Source: CAZRQL01 sp964602415 (GTDB lineage Bacteria > Bacteroidota > Bacteroidia > Cytophagales > Flammeovirgaceae). Taken from it: a DNA stretch of 64,000 nucleotides. Position 1 is the stretch's first letter. Each line of letters begins with the position of its first letter. Under the pieces are notes generated by a model, which saw nothing but the letters and a program-made list of their open reading frames with translations, did no database searches and was not told where the DNA came from. A program made the translations under genes and the position numbers. The stretch spans positions 1 to 64,000 of the forward strand of contig CAZRQL010000013.1 in assembly GCA_964602415.1 (NCBI GenBank). Direction: 5' to 3'. Positions 10,234 through 18,459 of this stretch are shown here, piece by piece.

Positions 10234-11151
10234 ATGTACAAATTAATCATTTATCTTACTGTTTTTTGGTTTGCTATGGCAACGGGCTATACCCAACTAA
10301 AGTGCGTGTCCGGCGACTGCGAAAATGGGGTGGGTGTGTTGCAAGACACGCTTGGGCGCAAATGGGAAGGTAAATTTGTGGGTGGAAAGCTACAAGGGAT
10401 TGTCAATCTGACAACCCGAGCCGGATTTAGGGCTTCGGTTCAATATGAGCAAGGTGAGATTGTAGCCGGCGTTTACAAAGCAACCCACGCCAATGGAGAC
10501 ATGTTTGAAGGCTCGTTTTCAGAGGGCGATAGGGCAAAAGGCAAACTAATAAAGAAAAACGGCGAAATGTTTGAAGGTGATTTTCAAGGAGATGAGATAT
10601 TGAAAGGGACTTATACCTACTCTGATGGGCGCAAGTATAGCGGTGATTTTGTCAGTGGCAAGCCTCAAGGCAACGGCAATTTGACACTGCCCAATTCAGA
10701 TACCTATTCAGGGGCTTTTATGACGGGTTTTTTTGAAGGACAAGGGGTTTATACGTGGAAGGAAGGCGGCAAGTACAGCGGCGCATGGAAACAAGGCCGC
10801 ATGGAAGGCCAAGGCACTATGGAGTACAAAAACGGCGACAAGTACGTAGGCGCATGGAAAGCAGGCCTTAGGCACGGAACAGGCAGTTTGATCATAAAAA
10901 AAGAGGGAGAAGACACCAAACTGAATGGAGAGTGGTACTGGGGGGAGTTTTATGGCAAAAAGCCTGCACCAACCGATAAAGAAAACCGGATTGCAGCTCG
11001 GCAAAAGAAACGCAAAGAAAAATCTGAAAAAGCGCAAGCACCTAAGACCGCCCCGGGGCCACAGGGTCAAAAACAGCCTCCTATTCAGCCTCAGCCCTCT
11101 CAAAGTCCTGATTTTTCTCCCTTTGGTAAGCCTGAGAGAGATAAAGATTGA
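10234..11151 (+). CDS. Secreted MORN-repeat protein with proline-rich tail
   Basis: A protein of 305 residues with an N-terminal hydrophobic signal peptide (LIIYLTVFWFAMATGYTQ). MORN-type repeats fill the middle; the clearest four are YSGDFVSGKPQGNG, YSGAFMTGFFEGQG, YSGAWKQGRMEGQG and YVGAWKAGLRHGTG, with more degenerate ones before them. The tail from about residue 245 is rich in Lys, Pro and Gln (QPPIQPQPSQSP). MORN repeats are usually binding or scaffold modules; no enzyme domain is visible. The gene lies 33 bp after the E1 gene on the same strand and may be cotranscribed, although no functional link is obvious. A second MORN protein lies at 35705-36592. Confidence 0.82.
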   Translation: MYKLIIYLTVFWFAMATGYTQLKCVSGDCENGVGVLQDTLGRKWEGKFVGGKLQGIVNLTTRAGFRASVQYEQGEIVAGVYKATHANGDMFEGSFSEGDRAKGKLIKKNGEMFEGDFQGDEILKGTYTYSDGRKYSGDFVSGKPQGNGNLTLPNSDTYSGAFMTGFFEGQGVYTWKEGGKYSGAWKQGRMEGQGTMEYKNGDKYVGAWKAGLRHGTGSLIIKKEGEDTKLNGEWYWGEFYGKKPAPTDKENRIAARQKKRKEKSEKAQAPKTAPGPQGQKQPPIQPQPSQSPDFSPFGKPERDKD

Positions 11152-11218
11152 AATTTGTCCAATTGCTTGGTGTAAGAAGACTTTTCGATAGATTTTTAAG
11201 TGTTTTGAAGATAATTTC

Positions 11219-11226
11219 TACTTTTG
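11219..11226 (+). promoter_or_regulatory. -7 box of ridA
   Basis: TACTTTTG matches TAnnTTTG exactly and lies 15 bp before the ATG at 11242, which predicts a very short leader. No clean -33 element was found. Confidence 0.55.
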
Positions 11227-11241
11227 TCAAAAAACTTCATC

Positions 11242-11625
11242 ATGTCAAAAAGTTACGTTACGGCTGTTACCAAATGGGAACATATAGGCTACTCAAGAGC
11301 GGTAAGAGCGGGCAATCTCATTGAGGTATCGGGAACAGTCTCTCTCGACGGCCACCACGTTGTGGGTTTGGGAGACCCTTACAGCCAAGCTATTTTTGTG
11401 CTCAAAAAGATAGAAAAAGCCATCGTTGAGTTGGGTGGGAGTCTTTCTGACGTGATTAGGACAAGGATTTATCTGACTGATTTGAAGGATTGGGAAGAAG
11501 TCGGCAAAGCCCATGGAGAGGTTTTTTCTGCCATCAAGCCCGCCGCCACGTTGGTAATCGTCAAATCATTGATAGCTCCTGAGTATTTGGTTGAAATTGA
11601 GGCTACTGCAGTGATTCAGCAATGA
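11242..11625 (+). CDS. ridA: RidA-family enamine/imine deaminase
   Basis: A 127-residue YjgF/YER057c/UK114 protein. It shows the family landmarks SRAVRAGNLIEVSG near the N-terminus, VIRTRIYLTDL with the conserved Arg in the middle, and AATLVIVKSLIAPEYLVEIEA at the C-terminus. Family role: cytosolic trimer that hydrolyses reactive 2-aminoacrylate-type enamines released by PLP enzymes. The start is ATG 11242 because an upstream in-frame TTG at 11224 overlaps the -7 box. The stop overlaps the next start by four bases (ATGA), so translational coupling with the phosphatase is likely. Confidence 0.88.
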   Translation: MSKSYVTAVTKWEHIGYSRAVRAGNLIEVSGTVSLDGHHVVGLGDPYSQAIFVLKKIEKAIVELGGSLSDVIRTRIYLTDLKDWEEVGKAHGEVFSAIKPAATLVIVKSLIAPEYLVEIEATAVIQQ

Positions 11626-13637
11626 CATACAAAAGCAACCGCAATATTTTTTTGTTGGGTGCGGTAATCAGTTGGGCGTTATTTTCGGCATTGTCTTTTT
11701 GGAAACATGAGCTTTACGGTCATGTACTCTTACCTGTCAAAGGGCTGACAGTCAATACGTTTTTGGTCTGTTTGTTCCTCTATTACTACATAGACTTCAA
11801 AAAACGTTTTGAAGAGCGATTCGACGAACTGCTAAAGACCTTGAGCAACAAAGTTCTCATAGACACTGGTATTTTTTTACCTCTGTTTTTAGCCGTTGAG
11901 ACCCAATCCATAGATTTTTATTGGCTTGACAACAAGCAAGTTGAATCGCTTTTTTTCTTTATTATTGTAGGGTTTGGACTTGATTTGTTGTTAGCTCTAT
12001 ATGCAGGCTGGCGGTTGTTGCTTTTTTATGAGGTTTATGACACCATAAAATGGATATTTTGGGTATTTGAGGCTGCCTTAGTTTTGTCTTTGGTGGCGCA
12101 TCTTTTTGACAATCTGAAAACTGAGAGCCAATTTTTCAACGTCTTGCAAGGTGCTTTTCTCATTATCATATTGGCTTTTTGTTTGACTATCCGCTGGATA
12201 GCCCAACTGAATTTGTCCCAAAAGCGCATTGTTTTACTCTATCTTGTTGTTGTGTTGTTGGGGCTTGCGTTTTTTTATTGGCTTATAGAGATTGAGATGC
12301 AGGAATTTGAGGGGAAATTTATCCAAGTCTCCTCAAGTTTGACCATCAGAACTATGTCGTTTTTTGTGATCTTTTATGGGCTGGCTTCTTTGTTGATGAC
12401 TGTTTTCAACTTGCCCACGGCTACTCTGTTTGAACGCAAAATATTGGAAATCCAGCTTTTCAATCAAACAGATGATACTTTGCAGGCCGCCCAAAGCGAG
12501 CCACAGTTTTTGGTTAGTTTCCTTGAGAGGGCTATGAAGACCACCCATGCAGAAGTCGGATGGGTAAAGGCTTCCAACGGGCAAATTTGGGCAGAGCATA
12601 ATAGCAGCCCCGCGCTTATACAAGAGGTTGAACAATATTTAGACCAACGAGGCATCGTACTAAATAAAGAGCAGATTTTAGATAGGGGGGGGCTTTTGGG
12701 GCTTGCTTATGAAAAATTCAACTCCATTATGCTGGTTCCCATCAAATCCTACAAAGGTCAAATTGCGTTGGCTGTTTTGCTCAAGCGGCAGTCCCAAGGG
12801 TTTTATTTTGCGAATTTGAATACGGTAAGTGCTTATGCCCAACAAATTGGCCTTATTATCGAGAACTCAAGGACGCTCAAGCAAGTGGTAGAAAACGAAA
12901 GACTCAAAGACCAAATCTTGATTGCCAAACAAATACAAAATAATTTATTGCCCCAAAAAATTGACTCAAAAGGCTATTTTGAGATTGCGGCCATTTCAGT
13001 ACCGGCAAGAGAGATGGGGGGCGATTACTACGATTTTGTTGATTTGGGGCAAGGCAGGTTTGCGCTTATTGTGGCAGATGTGTCGGGCAATGGACTTTCT
13101 GCCGCTTTTGGAATGGCTATCTTAAAGGGAATTTTTAGGGCTACTATTGCCACCTGCCACTCTGCGGCTTCTTTTTTGTGCACCGCCAATTCTGTACTGG
13201 CCAGTTGTTTGGACAAAAAAACCTTCATAACCGCTACCGTGCTGCTCATTGATGCCCCAAAGCAACAAATCAATCTGGCCTGTGCCGGCCATTGTACCAC
13301 CATATACTCTTTTGAGGACAATATTCAGCCTGCCCATGAACACCAGGGCATCGGTCTGGCAATTGCCAGAGACGAGCGGTTTGCTAAATTTATTGTTGAT
13401 GAAAAGGTGGCTTTTCAAAATGGCAGTTTGCTTCTTTTGTACACCGATGGGATTGTGGAGTCTTATGATCCCGCCAATGACGAGCAGTTTGGTGTAGGCC
13501 GGATTTATGAGTTTTTGCAAGCCCATTCGCAACTCCCCGCTGAAAAACTTGTCCACGAACTTATGGAGTGCTCAACCCGCTTTGGGGGAGCTGATTTTGT
13601 GGACGACGATTCGACAGTGGTCTGTATTAGATTCTAA
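11622..13637 (+). CDS. Membrane-anchored SpoIIE/RsbU-type PP2C phosphatase with GAF-like domain
   Basis: This 671-residue protein has about eight hydrophobic segments in residues 1-265, a GAF-like sensor region at about 290-420, a short helical linker (LKDQILIAKQIQNNLLPQ), and a PP2C-SIG catalytic domain to the C-terminus. Metal-binding motifs are GGDYYDF near residue 464, VADVSGNG near 484, LLYTDGIVES and the final DDDSTVV. Family role: dephosphorylates serine on anti-anti-sigma (STAS) proteins in partner-switching circuits. No STAS partner or HPK kinase is encoded nearby, so the target is unknown. It is coupled to ridA by ATGA overlap. Confidence 0.87.
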   Translation: MTYKSNRNIFLLGAVISWALFSALSFWKHELYGHVLLPVKGLTVNTFLVCLFLYYYIDFKKRFEERFDELLKTLSNKVLIDTGIFLPLFLAVETQSIDFYWLDNKQVESLFFFIIVGFGLDLLLALYAGWRLLLFYEVYDTIKWIFWVFEAALVLSLVAHLFDNLKTESQFFNVLQGAFLIIILAFCLTIRWIAQLNLSQKRIVLLYLVVVLLGLAFFYWLIEIEMQEFEGKFIQVSSSLTIRTMSFFVIFYGLASLLMTVFNLPTATLFERKILEIQLFNQTDDTLQAAQSEPQFLVSFLERAMKTTHAEVGWVKASNGQIWAEHNSSPALIQEVEQYLDQRGIVLNKEQILDRGGLLGLAYEKFNSIMLVPIKSYKGQIALAVLLKRQSQGFYFANLNTVSAYAQQIGLIIENSRTLKQVVENERLKDQILIAKQIQNNLLPQKIDSKGYFEIAAISVPAREMGGDYYDFVDLGQGRFALIVADVSGNGLSAAFGMAILKGIFRATIATCHSAASFLCTANSVLASCLDKKTFITATVLLIDAPKQQINLACAGHCTTIYSFEDNIQPAHEHQGIGLAIARDERFAKFIVDEKVAFQNGSLLLLYTDGIVESYDPANDEQFGVGRIYEFLQAHSQLPAEKLVHELMECSTRFGGADFVDDDSTVVCIRF

Positions 13638-13705
13638 TCCACAACCGACAAGATGTTCATTCCGTTACATACAAACGTTGAAGCATAACCACCATTGCCA
13701 AATTA

Positions 13706-15976
13706 ATGCACCCCAAACATCGTTTTTCTTTTTTGATTGTTCTTTATTTACTTACCTCTCAATCACTTTCAGCGGGCTGTTGTATCCAAGTCCTTTTTTT
13801 AGGGCGACCTGTTGCGGGGGCACTGGTTTTGATTGACGACAAGCAGGTAGTCAGCGATTCTATGGGTATGGCGTGTTTTCAGTTGGAGACGGCACGCTAC
13901 CAAGTCAGTGTCTCACACATGAATTTTCTCCGTTGGCAAGGGCTTTGGAATGGCACAGACAGCCTTAGAGTAGAACTTGAGGAGGTGGAAACGACTTTGT
14001 CCGATGTAAATATTTATTCTTTGGAGGGCGAATCATTGGAGTTGCGCTCGCCCCAAAGCGTCCAGAAAGTGAACAACTACCTCATAGCCAACACAAACGT
14101 ATTCAACTTTACCCAGTTTCTCGACAAATTGCCCGCTACTACCGTCTCAGATGGACAAATCAACCTAAGAGGCAGCGGCTTTATGCTCAATGCAGCCAGC
14201 AGGGTGATGGTACTGGTGGATGGCACGCCTTTTTTGACCACAGACTACAACGACGTGCGCTGGGCTACCATACCCACCGAACTGGTTGAGTACGCCACCG
14301 TTCTCAAAGGTGCTTCTTCGGTGATGTATGGCTCAAATTCTCTTTATGGTGTGTTGGATATCAGGACTTTATGGCCTGATACGGTCGCCTCAACCCAACT
14401 GGTAGGTTTTTACCAGACCTACGGCAGACCTCCGGGCGGAAGGGCTTGGTGGACAGCCGACAACGCCCCTTTTCAGCAAGGGTTTAGCTTCAGGCATTTG
14501 AACCCAATTACCAAAAAACTTCAGTTGGCTTTGGGTATCAATCACTTGAGAAACCAAAGTTTTTTGAAAACGGTGTACAATGAGCACACCCGTTTGAGTG
14601 TAAAATTGAGGTATAATTTCTCGTCCCGTTCTAATCTGGGAATGGATTTTCATGGCGGTAAACTATATGACGCTGAGTTTTTGATTTGGAACAATACAGG
14701 CGAAGGGCTTTTCAAGCCCTATGCCCGTGCCGACTCGCTGGGGGCTATTTCCATCCCCAATTTTATCAGAGACCAGTTCAATGCCCATCTGTATTACAAC
14801 TTCAAAACTTCTCAATTCCAACACACCCTCAGGATGAGGTTATTAGACCTGAAAACCCTCAACTTTAAATTCAATGTCAATACCAGCGTTTTGGGGGCAG
14901 AATACCACGTGCAGACCTCTTTAGGCGGCATCAAAATCAAAGGCGGCACGTTGTTGCAGCATTTTTTTTACAGGCGGCAGCGCACTGTGCTTGAGGCCTC
15001 TTCTTTTGCTGGCTACGCGCTGGCGCAGTGGCAAAAAAACAGGTTCAACTTCAACCTTGGGACTCGGTTTGAAGCCTACCGCAGCGAGGCTTTCAGTGGG
15101 GGCTTTCCTATTTTCTCTGCCGGAGTGAACTATTGGCTGGGGAAATGGATTTTGAGGTCTAACTTTGGGCAAGGTTTTAGGATACCTTCTTTTGGCGAAA
15201 GGCTCATATCGCTTCAAAACGCTTCGCTGCCCATATACGCCAATCCCGACCTCAAGCCCGAAAACGGCTATACCTTTGAGTTGGGTATCAAGCGGACGCT
15301 CGACTGGGGCAACTGGCAAGGTTATCTGGATGCGGCACTTTTTATGAACTATTTTGACAACTACATCGAGCTTATACCCGGCGTGTACTCCGATAGCTTG
15401 ACCCCGCCTTACACCTTAGAACAAATTGAAAAAAACTTTGGCTTTAAGTACTTTAATATCAATAAAGTGCGAAACGGGGGGATAGATTTTACCTTTCAGG
15501 GACTGGGCAAAGTCGGACTTTGTCAAATCAGGATTTTAGGCGGGTATCTTTACAGCTATTCTGTTGATGCAGAAAGACTTGCACCGTTGAGTTTTGCAGG
15601 GAGTATTTTTGAGAGTATGTGGAAAGGTGGTCGTTTTATCACCGACCCCGTTTTGTTTGGCAGGCAGCGGGGCTTGAGCAAACTCGATGTTGAATTTGGG
15701 CGGAAACGATGGACGCTGGGCTTAGATATCAGGCATTATGGGGCTATCGAAAAACTGCAAGAGATTTACGAGGTGATGATACCGGGTTTGCAGCGGTACC
15801 GAAGACAAGATGCTCTTGGGAAGTTGGTTTTTGGGCTTAGGTTGGGCTATGATGCGGGCAAACTGGGTAGGCTGATGCTTATAGGCAGCAATTTGACCAA
15901 CCGGATTTACAGCATACGCCCTGCGCGAGCCGAAGCCCCCATCAATTTGACACTTCAATACAAATTGGATTTTTGA
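13706..15976 (+). CDS. TonB-dependent outer-membrane receptor
   Basis: A protein of 756 residues with a signal peptide (FLIVLYLLTSQSLSA), a CarboxypepD-like beta-sandwich (about 25-95), a plug domain (about 105-215, with LDKLPATTVSDGQINLRGSG, RVMVLVDGTPF and VLKGASSVMYGSNSLYGVLDI) and a C-terminal 22-strand-type barrel ending LTLQYKLDF. The final Phe is typical of barrel proteins. Such receptors import siderophores, cobalamin or glycans with TonB energy; no partner SusD is adjacent, so a SusC-type glycan system is unlikely and the ligand is unknown. It starts 68 bp after the phosphatase. A TonB gene is present at 53412-54269. Confidence 0.9.
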   Translation: MHPKHRFSFLIVLYLLTSQSLSAGCCIQVLFLGRPVAGALVLIDDKQVVSDSMGMACFQLETARYQVSVSHMNFLRWQGLWNGTDSLRVELEEVETTLSDVNIYSLEGESLELRSPQSVQKVNNYLIANTNVFNFTQFLDKLPATTVSDGQINLRGSGFMLNAASRVMVLVDGTPFLTTDYNDVRWATIPTELVEYATVLKGASSVMYGSNSLYGVLDIRTLWPDTVASTQLVGFYQTYGRPPGGRAWWTADNAPFQQGFSFRHLNPITKKLQLALGINHLRNQSFLKTVYNEHTRLSVKLRYNFSSRSNLGMDFHGGKLYDAEFLIWNNTGEGLFKPYARADSLGAISIPNFIRDQFNAHLYYNFKTSQFQHTLRMRLLDLKTLNFKFNVNTSVLGAEYHVQTSLGGIKIKGGTLLQHFFYRRQRTVLEASSFAGYALAQWQKNRFNFNLGTRFEAYRSEAFSGGFPIFSAGVNYWLGKWILRSNFGQGFRIPSFGERLISLQNASLPIYANPDLKPENGYTFELGIKRTLDWGNWQGYLDAALFMNYFDNYIELIPGVYSDSLTPPYTLEQIEKNFGFKYFNINKVRNGGIDFTFQGLGKVGLCQIRILGGYLYSYSVDAERLAPLSFAGSIFESMWKGGRFITDPVLFGRQRGLSKLDVEFGRKRWTLGLDIRHYGAIEKLQEIYEVMIPGLQRYRRQDALGKLVFGLRLGYDAGKLGRLMLIGSNLTNRIYSIRPARAEAPINLTLQYKLDF

Positions 15977-16399
15977 AATCTCAATGAGGGTATGACCCGA
16001 ATAAGTAGAAAGACGCGGTTTGTATCCGAAAATTGGTTGGTTCTCGGCTATGTCAACAAGAGTGCATTGACATTGTTATCAGGTGGATTTAGAGACTTAT
16101 TGGCGAAAATAACGGCTTTTGACTTAGCTCTTGCGATAACTCCGCTCTTGGGTGTTATACCTCCTATTGCAAGTTTTAAAATTTTAAAGCAATCAAAGTT
16201 TTCAACGGCTTAGGGTAGCAAAGTCAAAACTTTCATCAACGCCTTGCTAAGTTGTGCTTATTCATTTCTCAGTATATTTTACTTGATATCATGCGAAAAC
16301 TTTGTAACATCCAACACGGAATAGGTAGAAGTAATGTTTAGGGCTTACATTGTTGAGAATCGGCTTATCGCCAATTGCCAATCTAAAATTCTGTACATA
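15977..16399. other. Long intergenic stretch with no supported gene
   Basis: About 420 bp lie between the TonB receptor and rpsA, which converge. One frame (15992-16213) is open for 73 codons but has no start context, no recognisable family and no codon signal, so I do not call it. Two short related words occur: AATCAAAGTTTTCAACGGC near 16190 and GTCAAAACTTTCATCAACGCC near 16221. The stretch could be a decayed mobile element or gene, but nothing in it is decisive. Confidence 0.4.
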
Positions 16400-16432
16400 A
16401 AAAAAAGCCGCCCTTTTTGAGCAGCTTTTTTT
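16400..16432. terminator. Bidirectional terminator after rpsA
   Basis: A seven-A run then GC on the left (16400-16408) pairs with GC and seven T on the right (about 16424-16432), extended by a GC-rich inner stem with mismatches. On the minus strand it ends in a T-run, 17 bp after the rpsA stop. Confidence 0.7.
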
Positions 16433-16448
16433 GAAAAAAAACAAATGG

Positions 16449-18254
16449 TTATTCCGATTTTTTCATATCGCTTTTCAATTGCGATAAAATCTCAAGGTCT
16501 CCCAAAGTGGCTTTGTTGCTGGCGTTGTCGCGGTTGATTTCATCGGCTGATTTTGTGCCGATTGATATGATTTCATCTTCAAGAGCCAAGGTCTTCTTGC
16601 CTTTCTTTTCGGTTTTTTGCGGGGTATCGTCTTTGAAGGTATGTGTGTGTGAAAGGGTGATTTTCTTTTCGTCTTTCAAAAACTCAAGTACCACGAAATC
16701 AAGCGTTTCACCTACATCGGCTTTGCTGCCGTCTGCTTTGGCCAAGTATTTAGATTGGCAGGTTCCTTCGATGCCGTAAGGCAACTCAAGCATGACACCT
16801 TTGTCGTACTTGGAGACTATCGTGCAGCGGTGTACAGATTTTGGGGTAAAGATGCTCTCGAAAGTATCCCATGGATTTTCTTCCAATTGCTTGTGTCCCA
16901 GTGCCAAGCGTCTGTTCTCTACATCAAGTTCCAATACTTGAACTTCCAGTTCGCTTCCTACTTTGACAAACTCGGATGGATGTTTGATTTTGCGAGTCCA
17001 AGAAAGGTCTGAAATGTGCACTAGCCCGTCTATACCCTCTTCGAGTTCGAGGAACAAACCAAAGTTGGTCAAATTGCGAACGATGCCTTTGTGTTTTGTG
17101 CCAACGGCATACTTGGCGAGCAATTCCGGTTTTGTCCAAGGATCGGTGGTGAGTTGTTTGATGCCCAAGGACATTTTGCGCTCGGCGCGGTCAATAGACA
17201 GCACCACGGCTTCTACCGTATCGCCTACGGTCAAAAACTCAGTTGGGTTTCTAAGGTGCTGAGACCAAGACATTTCTGAAACGTGTATCAGACCCTCTAC
17301 GCCCGGAACCAATTCCAGAAAAGCACCGTAATCGGCGACATTGACGATTTTGCCCGAAACTTTGCTGCCATTTTCGATTGAAGGATCAAGGGAATCCCAA
17401 GGATGAGCCGTCAATTGCTTCATACCCAGTGATATACGTTTTTTATCCTCGTCAAAATCAAGCACAACGACATTGACTTTTTCGTCGAGCTTGAGGGCTT
17501 CTTCGGGGTGGTTGATGCGTCCCCAAGATATATCGGTTATGTGTAGCAAACCATCTACTCCCCCCAAATCTATAAACACGCCGAAGTTGGTCATGTTTTT
17601 GATGACACCTTCCAATACTTGGCCGCGCTCTAAGTTGTTGAGTATTTCTACTTTTTGTTTTTCGAGGTCTTTTTCGATGAGCACTTTATGAGAAACAACT
17701 ACGTTGTCGTTTGAGTAGTTGATTTTCACTACTTTAAGCTCCATTTTTTTGCCTACGAAAACATCGTAATCTCTGATAGGCTTTACATCAATCTGTGAGC
17801 CGGGCAAAAATGACTCAATCCCAAAAACATCCACTATCAGCCCGCCTTTGGTGCGACGTTTGACGATTCCTTCGATGATTTCATCGTTGTCCAAAGCCTG
17901 CTGTATTCTTTCCCACGCCCCAACAATTTTGGCTTTGCGGCGGGAGAGTTGAAGCTGCCCGGTCGCGTCTTCGCGTTTTTCGATATAGACTTCTACCTCA
18001 TCGCCAAGTTTGAGGGTGTCCATGTCCCTAAACTCAGAAAGTGGAACCATACCGTCGGATTTGAAACCAATGTTTACGATTACTTCGCGATCGGTTACGC
18101 TGACGACTGTGCCTTTGATGACAGTGCGTTCTTGGAGTTCCAAGATGCTATCTGAGTAGCTTTGGATGAGTTGCTCTTGCTCAGAGGAACTCTTGACCGA
18201 GTGGTCATCTATGTCTGACCAGTTGGCGGATTCTTCAATAAAGTTTTTTACCAT
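16449..18254 (-). CDS. rpsA: Ribosomal protein S1
   Basis: A 601-residue protein with six S1/OB-fold repeats. Typical cores are GTVVSVTDREVIVNIGFKSD, EGVIKNMTNFGVFIDLGGVD, GKIVNVADYGAFLELVPGVE and GIVRNLTNFGLFLELEEGID, and the linkers carry the RISLGMKQL-type motif. S1 brings mRNA to the 30S subunit. Because many genes here lack Shine-Dalgarno sequences, S1 and leader structure probably matter for initiation. I chose ATG 18254; a GTG five codons upstream is also in frame. A strong promoter lies 80 bp upstream, and thrS is upstream on the same strand. Confidence 0.95.
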   Translation of the reverse strand: MVKNFIEESANWSDIDDHSVKSSSEQEQLIQSYSDSILELQERTVIKGTVVSVTDREVIVNIGFKSDGMVPLSEFRDMDTLKLGDEVEVYIEKREDATGQLQLSRRKAKIVGAWERIQQALDNDEIIEGIVKRRTKGGLIVDVFGIESFLPGSQIDVKPIRDYDVFVGKKMELKVVKINYSNDNVVVSHKVLIEKDLEKQKVEILNNLERGQVLEGVIKNMTNFGVFIDLGGVDGLLHITDISWGRINHPEEALKLDEKVNVVVLDFDEDKKRISLGMKQLTAHPWDSLDPSIENGSKVSGKIVNVADYGAFLELVPGVEGLIHVSEMSWSQHLRNPTEFLTVGDTVEAVVLSIDRAERKMSLGIKQLTTDPWTKPELLAKYAVGTKHKGIVRNLTNFGLFLELEEGIDGLVHISDLSWTRKIKHPSEFVKVGSELEVQVLELDVENRRLALGHKQLEENPWDTFESIFTPKSVHRCTIVSKYDKGVMLELPYGIEGTCQSKYLAKADGSKADVGETLDFVVLEFLKDEKKITLSHTHTFKDDTPQKTEKKGKKTLALEDEIISIGTKSADEINRDNASNKATLGDLEILSQLKSDMKKSE

Positions 18255-18334
18255 ACAATTTTTTGACACTTGTAAAGCCTTTACTCTTAGTGTCTTTGGG
18301 AATAAAGGAATGTTAAAAAAAGCAATTAGGGCTG

Positions 18335-18365
18335 CAAATTTACTCTTGTTTGTTTGTGCAACAAA
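18335..18365 (-). promoter_or_regulatory. rpsA promoter (-33/-7 Bacteroidota type)
   Basis: Read on the minus strand: -33 TTTG at 18365-18362, a 19-bp spacer, then -7 TAAATTTG at 18342-18335. Both elements match the Bacteroidota consensus exactly. The predicted leader to ATG 18254 is about 75 nt. Confidence 0.75.
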
Positions 18366-18459
18366 TTTTTTTCATAAATTTTTATTGGCAAACGATCTTT
18401 TAAAGACCAACCGCTTGAGCAGGTCTTCCCCAATTAAAGCAGGCATCTGAGTGATTTTG

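Noticed and set aside
15992..16213. A 73-codon open frame between the TonB receptor and rpsA
   Set aside because: No homology recognised, no promoter or start support; kept only as a remark on the gap.
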